Below are positions 1 to 8,444 of a DNA stretch of 33,878 nt, piece after piece; position 1 is the first letter of the stretch, and every line of letters begins with the position of its first letter. Made by a program: the position numbers and the translations under genes. This stretch comes from Lachnospiraceae bacterium (lineage in GTDB: Bacteria; Bacillota_A; Clostridia; Lachnospirales; Lachnospiraceae). The stretch spans positions 1 to 33,878 of the forward strand of contig JAIKXO010000194.1 in assembly GCA_024684065.1 (NCBI GenBank). The letters are read 5' to 3'. The notes under the pieces were generated by a model. It did no database searches, had not been told where the DNA came from, and saw only the letters and a program-made list of their open reading frames with translations.

Positions 1-534
1 TATGATATTTATTCCAGGCTGTTAAAGGAAAGGATAGTTTTTTTGAGCGAAGAGGTCAATCCGGTGACCGCAAGCCTCGTAGTCGCTCAGATGATGTTTT
101 TGGAGGCCGAGGACCCGGAAAAGGATATCCACTTCTATATCAACTCTCCCGGAGGCTCGGTTACTGACGGCTATGCCATATATGACACCATGCATTATGT
201 GAAATGCGATGTAGCAACTTATTGTATGGGGATGGCGGCGAGCATGGGAGCCTTTCTTTTAGCAGGAGGAGCAAAGGGCAAGAGGTTCGCGCTTCCGAAT
301 TCCGAAGTCATGATCCATCAGCCTTTGGGAGGAGCAAAGGGCCAGGCTACGGAAATAGAGATAGCCGCGAAACAGATACTCCGCACGAAACAGAATCTTA
401 ACAGGATACTGTCGGAAAATACCGGAAGGCCGATAGAGGAAATTGCAAGGGATACAGAGCGCGATAACTGGATGACAGCAGAAGAGGCTTTGGAGTACGG
501 ACTGATTGATAAGATTATTGAGAGCAGGGAATAG
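1..534 (+). CDS. clpP: ATP-dependent Clp protease proteolytic subunit ClpP (5' end cut by window)
   Basis: Serine peptidase subunit that forms the two-ring proteolytic barrel and degrades proteins fed in by ClpX or another Clp ATPase in the cytoplasm. The reading frame is open from base 1 and upstream residues ([15 protein letters not shown]) match the normal ClpP N-terminus, so the gene starts before the window and the TTG at 43 is not the true start. The catalytic triad is visible: Ser in the GMAASMGAF block (codon 241-243), His in MIHQPLGG (codon 316-318) and Asp in [11 protein letters not shown] (codon 463-465). The C-terminus is complete and the stop lies 3 bases before clpX, so the two are one operon. 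Identity is secure; only the first residues are missing. Confidence 0.97.
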   Translation, partial: YDIYSRLLKERIVFLSEEVNPVTASLVVAQMMFLEAEDPEKDIHFYINSPGGSVTDGYAIYDTMHYVKCDVATYCMGMAASMGAFLLAGGAKGKRFALPNSEVMIHQPLGGAKGQATEIEIAAKQILRTKQNLNRILSENTGRPIEEIARDTERDNWMTAEEALEYGLIDKIIESRE

Positions 535-537
535 ACA

Positions 538-1821
538 ATGGCTGGAAAAAAAGAGAGGGATGACACAATTTGCTGCTCATTCTGCGGAAAGTCCCAGGAA
601 TATGCGAGAAAGCTTATTTCGGGGCCTAATGGCGTGTATATATGTGATGAATGTATTGAGATCTGCTCCGAGATATTAGAGGACGAGCTGTATGACGAAG
701 AAGAGAGAGAGTCTTCTGTCGGCGAGTTTAATATCAACCTTATAAAACCGAAGGAGATAAAGGCTTTTCTCGATGAGAATGTGATCGGGCAGGAAGCGGC
801 CAAGAAGGTCCTTTCCGTAGCCGTATATAATCATTATAAGAGGGTCACAAAGCAGGCAGGCAGGAAACTGAAGAACGATATCGAGCTTCAAAAGAGCAAT
901 ATCATAATGTTGGGGCCTACAGGCTCCGGTAAGACTCTTCTTGCGCAGACTCTGGCAAAGATACTGAACGTGCCTTTTGCAATTGCGGACGCAACGACAT
1001 TGACCGAGGCGGGCTATGTCGGAGAAGATGTTGAGAATATCCTGCTTAAGCTGATACAGGCGGCTGAGTATGACGTGGAGCGTGCCCAGCTTGGGATAAT
1101 CTATATCGACGAGATCGATAAGATCACAAAGAAATCTGAAAACGTATCTATTACAAGAGATGTTTCCGGAGAAGGCGTTCAGCAGGCTCTCCTCAAGATA
1201 ATCGAGGGGACAAATGCGTCAGTTCCTCCTCAGGGCGGAAGAAAACATCCCCAGCAGAACCTTATCCAGATCGATACTACAAACATCCTGTTTATATGCG
1301 GCGGGGCCTTTGACGGACTTGACAAGATTGTTGAAACAAGGCTTGACAGGAAATCAATAGGCTTTAATGCGGAAATAAAGAATAAGAGCGAGAGGGAGCT
1401 GGGAGAGCTTCTTAAGGCGGTTCAGCCTGAGGATCTCGTCAAGTACGGTCTGATACCTGAATTTGTAGGAAGGGTTCCTATAAGCGTATCATTAGACGGC
1501 CTGGATGAAGAAGCTCTGGTCAGGATCCTTACCGAGCCGCGGAACGCGATAGTTAAGCAGTATAAAGTGCTGTTTGAGCTCGATGACGTGAAGCTTTCTT
1601 TCGAAGATGACGCGATAAAGGAAATAGCAAGGCTGGCTTTTAAGAGAAAGACGGGAGCCAGGGGCTTAAGATCTATACTTGAAGAAATAATGACGGACGT
1701 GATGTTCGAGATTCCTTCCGATGAGTCGATAGTTTCCGTGGTCATCACCAAGGCGGCAGTGGATGGAAGCTCGTCGCCGCTCATAACGAGACGGGGGGAT
1801 GATCTTAAGAAAGCAGAATAG
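538..1821 (+). CDS. clpX: ATP-dependent Clp protease ATP-binding subunit ClpX
   Basis: AAA+ unfoldase that recognises substrates, unfolds them and threads them into ClpP. At 427 residues it has the usual length. The N-terminal zinc-binding domain shows Cys pairs CSFC (13/16) and CDEC (36/39). Walker A is GPTGSGKT with Lys132, and Walker B is YIDEID with Asp191 and Glu192. The IGF tripeptide that docks into ClpP pockets is at 274-276, and GARGLR near the C-terminus is the sensor-2 region. It starts 3 bases after clpP and is followed by a strong terminator, so clpP-clpX ends as one transcript. In many Firmicutes a lon gene follows clpX before engB; here none is present. Confidence 0.98.
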   Translation: MAGKKERDDTICCSFCGKSQEYARKLISGPNGVYICDECIEICSEILEDELYDEEERESSVGEFNINLIKPKEIKAFLDENVIGQEAAKKVLSVAVYNHYKRVTKQAGRKLKNDIELQKSNIIMLGPTGSGKTLLAQTLAKILNVPFAIADATTLTEAGYVGEDVENILLKLIQAAEYDVERAQLGIIYIDEIDKITKKSENVSITRDVSGEGVQQALLKIIEGTNASVPPQGGRKHPQQNLIQIDTTNILFICGGAFDGLDKIVETRLDRKSIGFNAEIKNKSERELGELLKAVQPEDLVKYGLIPEFVGRVPISVSLDGLDEEALVRILTEPRNAIVKQYKVLFELDDVKLSFEDDAIKEIARLAFKRKTGARGLRSILEEIMTDVMFEIPSDESIVSVVITKAAVDGSSSPLITRRGDDLKKAE

Positions 1822-1825
1822 CCAG

Positions 1826-1851
1826 GCGCCGCCGAAAGGGCGGCGCTTTTT
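1826..1851 (+). terminator. Intrinsic terminator after clpX
   Basis: Perfect 8-bp GC stem (GCGCCGCC / GGCGGCGC) with a GAAAG loop, followed by five T. It starts 4 bases after the clpX stop, and engB begins 17 bases downstream, so some read-through to engB is possible. Confidence 0.92.
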
Positions 1852-1868
1852 AAAAGAAAGGTTCCGGG

Positions 1869-2462
1869 ATGAAAATTAAGGAGGTAAGCCTGGAGACTGT
1901 TTGCGGGGTGACAAGCAGATTTCCTGATAACAGGTATCCGGAGATAGCTTTTGCCGGGAGAAGCAATGTGGGAAAATCATCGCTTATAAATGCGTTAATG
2001 AACCGCAAAGCTTTGGCAAGAACTTCTTCACAGCCGGGAAAGACTCAGACAATAAATTTCTATAATATTAACAACGAGTTGTATTTTGTTGACCTGCCCG
2101 GTTACGGATATGCGAAGATCGCCAAGAGCGAAAAAGAGAAGTGGGGTAAGATGGTGGAGAGATATCTCCGTGACTCCGGGCAGCTTAAAGCCATTTTTCT
2201 TTTGGTCGATATCAGGCATGAGCCGAATGCAAATGATAAGCTTATGTATGATTTCATCGTGTCCAATGGATTTGACCCCGTGATAATAGCGACTAAAATG
2301 GACAAGATCAAGAAAAGCCAGTTAGATAAGCATTTGAAACAGATAAGAGACACCCTGGGATTATTGACTGGTTCGGTCATTATACCGTTCTCCGCTCTTA
2401 ATAAGTCCGGAAAAGAGAAGATCTATGAAAAAATCGACGAAATACTTGAAAATAACCGTTAA
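1869..2462 (+). CDS. engB: Ribosome biogenesis GTP-binding protein EngB (YsxC/YihA)
   Basis: Small TRAFAC-class GTPase needed for assembly of the 50S ribosomal subunit. At 197 residues it has the family length. Visible G motifs are [10 protein letters not shown] (G1), the threonine in the [12 protein letters not shown] segment (G2), DLPGYGYAK (G3), ATKMDK (G4) and FSAL (G5). The start follows a weak purine-rich stretch. The following permease gene begins inside its last 38 bases, so the two are probably translationally coupled. The position after clpX is the usual Firmicute neighbourhood, here without lon. Confidence 0.96.
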   Translation: MKIKEVSLETVCGVTSRFPDNRYPEIAFAGRSNVGKSSLINALMNRKALARTSSQPGKTQTINFYNINNELYFVDLPGYGYAKIAKSEKEKWGKMVERYLRDSGQLKAIFLLVDIRHEPNANDKLMYDFIVSNGFDPVIIATKMDKIKKSQLDKHLKQIRDTLGLLTGSVIIPFSALNKSGKEKIYEKIDEILENNR

Positions 2463-3675
2463 TATCGTTGGACTCCTCATTCTTCTTGCCCTCTGTATCT
2501 GGGTGCTTCCCAGGCTCGTTGTCTATTTTATGCCCTTCGTTATAGCGGGGATCATAGCTTTGATAGCGAATCCTTTAGTCAGGTTTCTTGAAAAAAGGGT
2601 CAGGATAACCAGAAAAGCCGGAACCGCGGTGGTCATAATTATCGTTATCGCTGCCGTGGTGGCTGCGCTTTATTTCATTATTTATAATCTGGTGATACAG
2701 ATCATAGGATTCATTCAAACAGCACCACAGACCTGGGAGAATACAAGTGAGACGATCCGGGCGTTTATCGCTTCGGTCAGAAAGTTTATGAGCAGATTCC
2801 CTCTTCCGGTAAGGGAGTGGTCTGATACCTTTCTTGATAATATTTTTGTCAATATCAGCAACTGGATAAGTGGTGTGGCCACTGCAGCCGCCGATGCCGA
2901 GACAGAGAGAAGCGGCAATGTGGGATTACCGATTATCAGTGTTATAATGGGGATCCTTGCTTCCTATTTTTTCCTTGCAGACCGTGATTATATAATAGGT
3001 TTTATAGAAAGGCATATTCCAAAGCAGCTGATGGACAGATGGGATCTGGTATATAAAACCATGAAGGATGCAGTCGGTGGTTATTTTGCGGCTCAGTTCA
3101 AAATAATGATAGTGATGTATTTTGAAATATTTGCGGGCCTGCTGATCTTAAGGGTCAAATATGCTTTTATGATAGCTTTTCTGGTGGCTTTGCTTGATTT
3201 CCTCCCGTTTTTCGGGGCCGGTGCGGTAATGATCCCGTGGGCTGTTATCAAGCTTATCCAACAGGATTATAAAATGGCGATAGGACTGATCATAATATGG
3301 GCGATAGGACAGGCAGTAAGGCAGCTTATACAGCCTAAACTTGTAGGAGATTCCATAGGGCTTGAGCCGATACCCACACTCTTTTTTCTTTATATTGGCT
3401 TCAGGACCGGCGGACCGTTCGGTCTTATCGTGGCTGTTCCGGTTGGAATGGTCATAATCAATCTCTCTAAGGCCGGGGTTTTCACCAATTTTAAATATAG
3501 TATAATGATGATTGTAAAAGGCTTCGAAAAGATGAGAAGATTTACTCCCGAGGAGCTGAGGCTGGAGGGGATTGAGGTTGACGAAAGGACAGAAGGTGCG
3601 CCTGATGCAATTGCCGCGGATGCTGTGCACACTGCGGATACTGTGGATGGAGATTCTGACGGAGAAAAGGTATGA
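2425..3675 (+). CDS. AI-2E family transporter (YtvI/PerM-like permease)
   Basis: Polytopic membrane protein of the AI-2E (UPF0118) family, whose members include autoinducer-2 exporters, Na+/H+ antiporters and the sporulation-linked YtvI; the substrate here cannot be inferred. The 416 residues contain about eight hydrophobic segments, starting near residue 10. The C-terminal family signature is visible as RQLIQPKLVGDSIGLEPIPT followed by a glycine-rich segment (FRTGGPFGLIVAVPVG). The last 40 residues are acidic and likely cytoplasmic. The start overlaps engB by 38 bases with AGAGAAG just upstream. The stop overlaps the next start as ATGA. Confidence 0.88.
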   Translation: MKKSTKYLKITVNIVGLLILLALCIWVLPRLVVYFMPFVIAGIIALIANPLVRFLEKRVRITRKAGTAVVIIIVIAAVVAALYFIIYNLVIQIIGFIQTAPQTWENTSETIRAFIASVRKFMSRFPLPVREWSDTFLDNIFVNISNWISGVATAAADAETERSGNVGLPIISVIMGILASYFFLADRDYIIGFIERHIPKQLMDRWDLVYKTMKDAVGGYFAAQFKIMIVMYFEIFAGLLILRVKYAFMIAFLVALLDFLPFFGAGAVMIPWAVIKLIQQDYKMAIGLIIIWAIGQAVRQLIQPKLVGDSIGLEPIPTLFFLYIGFRTGGPFGLIVAVPVGMVIINLSKAGVFTNFKYSIMMIVKGFEKMRRFTPEELRLEGIEVDERTEGAPDAIAADAVHTADTVDGDSDGEKV

Positions 3676-4850
3676 TAGATTTTTTCGCGAAGATTTTTAT
3701 CAGGGATTATGAGCAGGTGAACAATGCCGAGGTCAGGGCCCAGTATGGGCTTTTATGCGGAAGACTGGGGATATTTTTCAATCTTCTCTTATTCGCGATA
3801 AAATTCCTGGCCGGATTCCTGAGCGGATCCATTTCTATTTTGACCGATGCATTCAATAATCTGTCGGATATAGGTTCGTCCGTGGTTATGATAGTGGGGT
3901 TTAAGCTTTCATCGGAGAAGCCTGATCATGAGCATCCGTTCGGACACGGAAGGCTTGAATATGTTACCGGGCTTATTGTATCGATCATAATTATTCTGAT
4001 GGGAGCAGAGCTTGTAAAGACCTCCGCCGGTAAGATCATCTCCCCTACGGATGTCCACCTGAATGGCCCCACTTCTCTCATTCTCATAGCTTCCATAATA
4101 ATAAAGCTTTTCATGTACGGCTATAACAAAAGTGCTTCCGAAAAGCTTAAGAGTCAGGCTATGAGAGGAGTTGCAATGGACAGCTTTGTCGATTCGGTCG
4201 CGACCTCAGTAGTTTTATTGACTTTACTGGTCAATGAGTACACAGGGATCAGACTGGATGGCTGGTGCGGAATTTTAGTGGCCTTATTTATTTTGTTCTC
4301 AGGCTTTTCATCTGCGAAGGATACCATAGATCCTCTGCTTGGAACAGGTATAGACAAGGAATTTGCTGAAAGAATAGAGATGTTCGTAAAGAGCTATGAT
4401 GATATCCTGGGAGTCCATGATCTCCTGGTCCATGATTACGGGCCGGGCAGGATGATGATATCACTTCATGTAGAGGTTCCGGCGGATGGCGATATGGTAG
4501 AGCTCCATGATACGGTAGACAATATAGAACGAAAGCTTAAGGATGCACTGGGCTGCCAGACTGTGATCCATATGGATCCTGTGGTTGTAAATGATAAACA
4601 GAGAGATGATGCGAGAAAAGAGATAGAGGCACTCGTGAAGGGCATTGATGAAGGGATCTCCATGCATGATTTCAGGATGGTTGAGGGTCCGACGCACAAA
4701 AAGGTTATTTTTGATATTGTGGTGCCATTTGATTTTCGCCTTACGGATGATGAGCTTATTAAGGAAATCGATGAGAAGGTTAAAGAGCTGCCGGGCGATT
4801 ACTATGCGGTTGTCGATATCGACAGGCCGTTTATCAGGGAGCAGGAATGA
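3672..4850 (+). CDS. Cation diffusion facilitator family transporter
   Basis: Divalent metal efflux protein (Zn, Fe, Mn, Cd or Co) that exchanges metal for protons across the inner membrane. The N-terminal half has about six membrane spans. The transport-site aspartates are in TDAFNNLSDIGS (segment 2), and a second DSFVDSVAT segment (segment 5) supplies the other pair. The DHEHPFGHGRLEY loop is a CDF signature. The C-terminal cytoplasmic half carries the usual ferredoxin-like ZT-dimer domain with several His residues, then an extra tail of roughly 80 residues. At 392 residues it is longer than the simplest CDF proteins. Both ends overlap neighbours as ATGA, so it is translated from the same message. 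Confidence 0.93.
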   Translation: MIDFFAKIFIRDYEQVNNAEVRAQYGLLCGRLGIFFNLLLFAIKFLAGFLSGSISILTDAFNNLSDIGSSVVMIVGFKLSSEKPDHEHPFGHGRLEYVTGLIVSIIIILMGAELVKTSAGKIISPTDVHLNGPTSLILIASIIIKLFMYGYNKSASEKLKSQAMRGVAMDSFVDSVATSVVLLTLLVNEYTGIRLDGWCGILVALFILFSGFSSAKDTIDPLLGTGIDKEFAERIEMFVKSYDDILGVHDLLVHDYGPGRMMISLHVEVPADGDMVELHDTVDNIERKLKDALGCQTVIHMDPVVVNDKQRDDARKEIEALVKGIDEGISMHDFRMVEGPTHKKVIFDIVVPFDFRLTDDELIKEIDEKVKELPGDYYAVVDIDRPFIREQE

Positions 4851-5881
4851 GTACGGGAAATCATATCACTGTAAGCCTTTGTATGATAGTTAAAGATGAG
4901 GAGGCGGTTTTAAAAAGATGCCTTGACAGTCTGAGAGACCTCATGGACGAGATTGTCATAGTGGATACCGGTTCGTCCGACAGGACTAAGGAAATAGCAA
5001 GGGAATACACGGATCTTGTGTTTGACTTTGAGTGGGTCAATGATTTTTCAAAGGCCAGAAACTATGCTTTTTCCAAGGCAACATGCGATTATATCTACTC
5101 TGCGGACGCAGACGAGGTACTGGATGAGGAAAACAGAAAAAGATTCAGGATACTTAAGAACAATCTCACTCCTGAAATAGAGATAGTCCAGATGTACTAC
5201 TGTAACCAGCTTGAGAACGGTTCCGTATATAATTTTGACAGAGAGCTCAGAGCGAAGCTTTTTAAGAGGGTGCGTACTTTTACGTGGATAGAGCCTGTGC
5301 ATGAGACTATCCGGGAGAAGCCTCTGGTTTTCGACAGCGATATAGAAATAATACACAGGCCTGAGGGACTTCATTCAGGAAGAGATATAGGTATTTTTGA
5401 AGGGCTTGTTGAAAGAGGTGAGAGACTTTCCGAAAGACTTGCGGGAATGTATGCGAGAGAGCTTTTTATCGCAGGCAGCGATGAAGAACTGTATAAGGCA
5501 GAAAAGTACTTTACTGAAATAGCGGAGGCAGATTCAACAGATGCCTCCGCGCTTAAAGAGGCGATCTGCGTGATCGTGCTCTCGTGCTTCAGGCGGGGAG
5601 ATTATCTGAAAATGTACAGATATGCTCTCAAGGAGGCCGCGATGGAGCCGGCTAGCGAGGTCTGCTTTATCCTTGGCGAATACTATCTGTCTAAGGGCGA
5701 TCCGAGAGAGGCTTCCGTATGGTTTTATAATTCTGCTTTTGAAACAAAAAACATCCTGAGTTTGAAATACGGCGGAGAAGAGGCGATAAGGAAGCTGTCT
5801 TACTGTTACAGGAGCCTGGGAAACGAGGAGCAGGCAAAAAGGTACGAGGCTGAAATTCAGAGGCTTAATGAAAAACTATAA
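4847..5881 (+). CDS. Family 2 glycosyltransferase with C-terminal TPR-like region
   Basis: The N-terminal 120 residues are a GT-A nucleotide-sugar transferase domain: SLCMIVKDEEAVLKRCLDSL at the start, VDTGSSDRT in the nucleotide-binding strand, and SADADE as the DxD-type metal site. The ARNYAF segment is typical of the SunS/WaaE-like branch. From about residue 190 the sequence is helical and repetitive (AEKYFTEIAEAD, LGEYYLSKGDPREASVWFYN, LSYCYRSLGNEEQAKRYEAE), which fits tetratricopeptide repeats that could bind a protein or peptide acceptor. The acceptor is unknown; the protein looks cytoplasmic with no membrane span. It overlaps the CDF gene by 4 bases and truA by 14. Confidence 0.9.
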   Translation: MSTGNHITVSLCMIVKDEEAVLKRCLDSLRDLMDEIVIVDTGSSDRTKEIAREYTDLVFDFEWVNDFSKARNYAFSKATCDYIYSADADEVLDEENRKRFRILKNNLTPEIEIVQMYYCNQLENGSVYNFDRELRAKLFKRVRTFTWIEPVHETIREKPLVFDSDIEIIHRPEGLHSGRDIGIFEGLVERGERLSERLAGMYARELFIAGSDEELYKAEKYFTEIAEADSTDASALKEAICVIVLSCFRRGDYLKMYRYALKEAAMEPASEVCFILGEYYLSKGDPREASVWFYNSAFETKNILSLKYGGEEAIRKLSYCYRSLGNEEQAKRYEAEIQRLNEKL

Positions 5882-6608
5882 ATTTACGATACAATATGAT
5901 GGCAGCCGCTATAAGGGGTGGGAGCATCAGCCCGGGACAGATATGACGATCCAGGGGAAAATTGAGAATGTACTGGCAAAGCTTGAAGGCAGGCCTGTTG
6001 AAGTTATAGGCGCGGGAAGGACAGATGCCGGAGTACATGCAGAGGCGATGATCGCTAATGCGAGGCTTTCCGCCGCAATGTCAGCGAAAGAATTAAAAGA
6101 ATATATGAACCGCTATCTTCCGGATGATATCTGCATTAAAGATGCCGCCGAGGCCTCGGACCGTTTCCACAGCAGATATAACGCAGTCGGGAAGACTTAC
6201 CGCTATACCTGCTATATAGGCGGTGAAAAGCCTGTGTTTGACAGGAAATATGTATTTGCTCTGGAAGAGGAGCCTGATATGCAAAGGATGAAAGAGGCGG
6301 CAAAAATACTTGAGGGGGAGCATGATTTCGCGGGCTTTTGCAGCAATCCGAGGATGAAGAAATCTACGGTCAGGAAAGTGGATCACATCGATATTTCGAA
6401 AAAAGGGGATTATCTGTATTTTACATATCATGGCAGCGGCTTTTTGCAGCATATGGTAAGGATAATGACCGGCACACTGCTGGAAGTCGGTTTTAACAAG
6501 AGGTCTGCCGAGAGCATGTTGCAGCTCCTTTCGGAAAAGAAAAGAGCCCTTGCGGGAGCGACCGCTCCGGCGCAGGGACTTTGCCTGATAAAGGTTGATT
6601 ATTCCTGA
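5868..6608 (+). CDS. truA: tRNA pseudouridine(38-40) synthase TruA
   Basis: Converts uridines 38-40 in the anticodon arm of many tRNAs to pseudouridine. The 246-residue length is normal. The catalytic Asp is Asp53 in GAGRTDAGVHAEA, and the conserved Tyr lies in KTYRYTCYIGG. The C-terminal block HMVRIMTGTLLEVG is also conserved. The start codon lies 14 bases inside the glycosyltransferase gene, with AGAGG just upstream. It closes the dense run that begins with engB and is followed by a weak hairpin terminator. Confidence 0.96.
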   Translation: MKNYKFTIQYDGSRYKGWEHQPGTDMTIQGKIENVLAKLEGRPVEVIGAGRTDAGVHAEAMIANARLSAAMSAKELKEYMNRYLPDDICIKDAAEASDRFHSRYNAVGKTYRYTCYIGGEKPVFDRKYVFALEEEPDMQRMKEAAKILEGEHDFAGFCSNPRMKKSTVRKVDHIDISKKGDYLYFTYHGSGFLQHMVRIMTGTLLEVGFNKRSAESMLQLLSEKKRALAGATAPAQGLCLIKVDYS

Positions 6609-6650
6609 CCGGGAAATGCCGTCTCATTGTCACATATTTCTATCGTCATT

Positions 6651-6690
6651 AAACGCCAGATTTGAATTATAAAAATGGCGTTTTTGTTTT
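6651..6690 (+). terminator. Probable intrinsic terminator after truA
   Basis: Arms AAACGCCA and TGGCGTTT (8 bp) with a 17-base AT-rich loop, running into a T-rich tract (TTTTTGTTTT). The long loop makes it weaker than the other terminators here. Confidence 0.6.
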
Positions 6691-6719
6691 GCATGATAAA
6701 AATCATAAACACCATAGAA

Positions 6720-6738
6720 ATTGACCGATATGGTCAAT
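6720..6738. promoter_or_regulatory. Palindromic operator-like site before the HAD gene
   Basis: Perfect inverted repeat ATTGACC-GATAT-GGTCAAT, ending 4 bases before the Shine-Dalgarno (AGGAGGAA) of the HAD gene. Its size and symmetry fit a dimeric repressor site. The same GGTCAA/TTGACC words recur as a hairpin at 7541-7563 in the leader of the nearby TetR gene, which makes that regulator a candidate, but this is inference. Confidence 0.45.
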
Positions 6739-6755
6739 ATTTAGGAGGAACGGTC

Positions 6756-7370
6756 ATGAGCCTTAACGGAAAGAAGAACATTGTATTTGATATGGGAAAT
6801 GTCCTCATCGGGTTCAGGTGGAAGGATATGCTCGAGAATGACAGAGGACTCGCACCTGAGAGAGCAAGGGCAGTTGCAAGGGCGGTCTTCAAATCCGAGC
6901 TCTGGGAAAAGTATGATCTGGGCGATCTGAGTACCCGGGAGATGAAGGAAAGATTCAGGATCACAGAGCCGGAGCTTTATGAGGATATAGAGTGGTTTCT
7001 TGATAATGCTGACCGGATGGGAGTTGACAGGCCGCAAACATGGGAGCTTGTCAACAGGCTCAAAGACAGGGGTTACAGGCTCTATGTGCTTTCCAATTAT
7101 TCTGAGGAACTTTATAAGCTCCATGCAAGGCATGCGGTAGAGGCCATAAGATTTGACGGAGCGATCATTTCATATCAGGTTCATCTTGTAAAGCCGGATA
7201 TCAGGATATATGAAGCACTGCTTGAAAAATACGGGCTGGAGGCATCGGAATGCGTATTTTTAGATGACATAAGATCGAATATTGAAGCGGCCGAGCGGGC
7301 CGGAATGGAGGGGATACTGATACGGTCAGAAGAGGCGGTCAATGAAATACTTAAAGAGTGGATAGAATGA
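6756..7370 (+). CDS. HAD family hydrolase (subfamily IA phosphatase, YihX-like)
   Basis: Cytoplasmic phosphatase-like protein of 204 residues. Motif I is VFDMGNVL with the nucleophile Asp; the second, acid/base position is Gly, as in the YihX/FDxGxV group rather than the usual DxDxT. Motif II is VLSNYS, motif III is the Lys of LVKPDIRIYEALLEKYGL, and motif IV is FLDDIRSNIEAA. The cap domain is helical (residues ~20-90). The substrate is unknown; sugar phosphates are typical for YihX relatives. The ATG at 6756 is chosen because AGGAGGAA lies 6 bases upstream; an in-frame ATG at 6675 has no such site and lies inside the truA terminator. Confidence 0.88.
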   Translation: MSLNGKKNIVFDMGNVLIGFRWKDMLENDRGLAPERARAVARAVFKSELWEKYDLGDLSTREMKERFRITEPELYEDIEWFLDNADRMGVDRPQTWELVNRLKDRGYRLYVLSNYSEELYKLHARHAVEAIRFDGAIISYQVHLVKPDIRIYEALLEKYGLEASECVFLDDIRSNIEAAERAGMEGILIRSEEAVNEILKEWIE

Positions 7371-7421
7371 CTAAGGTAGTCAACGAACTGAAAAAAGTTA
7401 ACATAAATTTTATTTTCCTTA

Positions 7422-7451
7422 TTGACACACTGGGAACGCCTGTGCTAATAT
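7422..7451 (+). promoter_or_regulatory. Strong sigma-A type promoter for the TetR gene
   Basis: TTGACA (7422-7427), 18-base spacer, TAATAT (7446-7451), with an extended -10 TG at 7443-7444. Transcription would start near 7458, leaving a leader of about 210 bases before the TetR start codon. Confidence 0.75.
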
Positions 7452-7456
7452 ATCCG

Positions 7457-7468
7457 TGTTATATAACA
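7457..7468. promoter_or_regulatory. 12-bp palindrome at the predicted transcription start
   Basis: Perfect palindrome TGTTATATAACA lies 5 bases after the -10 box, where a repressor would block transcription. It could be the autoregulatory operator of the TetR-type gene at 7671. Confidence 0.4.
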
Positions 7469-7504
7469 AAGGATGCATGATCGAGCTGTTTTTTTAAAAA
7501 ATAA

Positions 7505-7645
7505 GCGATAAAAACGTCGCTAAGGGGAGCGATTAATAAGGCGGTCAAAGAAGGGTTGACCGCTTCGGTCATGCAGACGGGCTTTGATATCAAAGCAAAC
7601 ATCGGGATATGGATTATAGCTGCGATGAAGGGAAAATGTAATTAA
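7505..7645 (+). pseudogene. Possible remnant of a substrate-binding protein C-terminus
   Basis: The stretch has no gene start, but an open frame from 7505 to the stop at 7643-7645 reads AINKAVKEGLTASVMQTGFD and then a segment ending MKGKCN. This resembles the last helices of sugar ABC-transporter binding proteins (KEG-x-LTASVMQ ... A-x-KGK). There is no ATG, no Shine-Dalgarno and no rest of the gene upstream, so it would be a decayed tail. The resemblance is by eye only and could be chance. The same bases hold a perfect 8-bp hairpin at 7541-7563 (GCGGTCAA / TTGACCGC). Confidence 0.25.
7581..7596. promoter_or_regulatory. 16-bp perfect palindrome in the TetR leader
   Basis: GCTTTGATATCAAAGC is perfectly self-complementary with no loop, which favours a protein-binding DNA site over an RNA hairpin. 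It lies 75 bases upstream of the TetR start codon. Function is not known. Confidence 0.4.
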
Positions 7646-7670
7646 AAGGGTTTAGGGAGTTTGAGAACGA

Positions 7671-8228
7671 ATGCCTCCGAGAATCAAGGTTTCCAAGGAG
7701 AAGGTACTGAATACGGCATTTGAGATGACAAGAGAGGAGGGCTTCAATGCGCTGACAGCCAGAAGGCTGGCAGCCAGACTTGATTCATCGACACAGCCGA
7801 TATTTCGCGCCTACGAGAATATGGAGACGCTTAAGGAGGATCTGTTCTACAAAAGCGTAGATTTCTTTTCTGAATGCATGGCGGAAAATGCGGGTTCGGG
7901 GGAGCCCGGTTATCTGTCAATGGGAACCGCTTATATAGATCTTGCCAAAGGGGAAAGGCATCTGTTCGAGCTGGTTGCTTCGGTGGAAGAGCATGACAGG
8001 GAGGAGATCCATGAATTCCTGCAAAGGGGAGATTGCAGTGAATTGATCGAAGGGCTGCCGGATACGGACGATCTTGATCCTGAACAGAAGAGGGAGCTGT
8101 TAAGGATGATGTGGATGTTTATCCACGGTGCCGCAACGCAGATAGTCTGTGGTAAGGCAGTACTTGACAATAAGCAGATCAGAGCAATGATCAAACGTGC
8201 TTATGAAGGATTTTTAGGGGTAATGTAA
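7671..8228 (+). CDS. TetR/AcrR family transcriptional regulator
   Basis: A 185-residue one-domain repressor type. Residues ~8-55 form the TetR DNA-binding helix-turn-helix: KEKVLNTAFEMTREEGFNAL, then TARRLAARLDSSTQPIFRAYENM, where the expected G and V-S positions are partly replaced (LDSSTQPI). The C-terminal domain is helical and ligand-binding in character; the ligand is unknown. AGGGAG lies about 14 bases before the ATG. It has its own promoter at 7422-7451, several palindromes in the leader, and a strong terminator after it, so it is a single-gene unit. The HAD gene upstream or the DUF2298 gene downstream are possible targets by proximity. Confidence 0.88.
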   Translation: MPPRIKVSKEKVLNTAFEMTREEGFNALTARRLAARLDSSTQPIFRAYENMETLKEDLFYKSVDFFSECMAENAGSGEPGYLSMGTAYIDLAKGERHLFELVASVEEHDREEIHEFLQRGDCSELIEGLPDTDDLDPEQKRELLRMMWMFIHGAATQIVCGKAVLDNKQIRAMIKRAYEGFLGVM

Positions 8229-8283
8229 AAATAAGGGTGTGTATTAGACTACGATGAGAGGTATATATAAGGGGTATTTGAGG

Positions 8284-8316
8284 AAAAAGCAGGCCCGGGG
8301 GAAAGCCTGCTTTTTT
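8284..8316 (+). terminator. Intrinsic terminator after the TetR gene
   Basis: Stem AAAAAGCAGGC / GCCTGCTTTTT with a 10-base loop and a six-T tail. The rest of 8229-8444 holds no gene that I can see. Confidence 0.93.
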
Positions 8317-8444
8317 CATTGTACCGATCTGTGAAGCAGACAGGGCGTTTAGTCGTAAACGGAAGTTCATGCCGGTCCGTAAACATACCGGATCATTTCC
8401 ACATGCGCATTGCTTTATTATATATTTTATGATACTTTTAACAT

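Noticed and set aside
3148..3630. Minus-strand open frames of 80-160 codons inside the AI-2E gene
   Set aside because: They are opposite a clear conserved gene, have no ribosome-binding sites and no recognisable domains.
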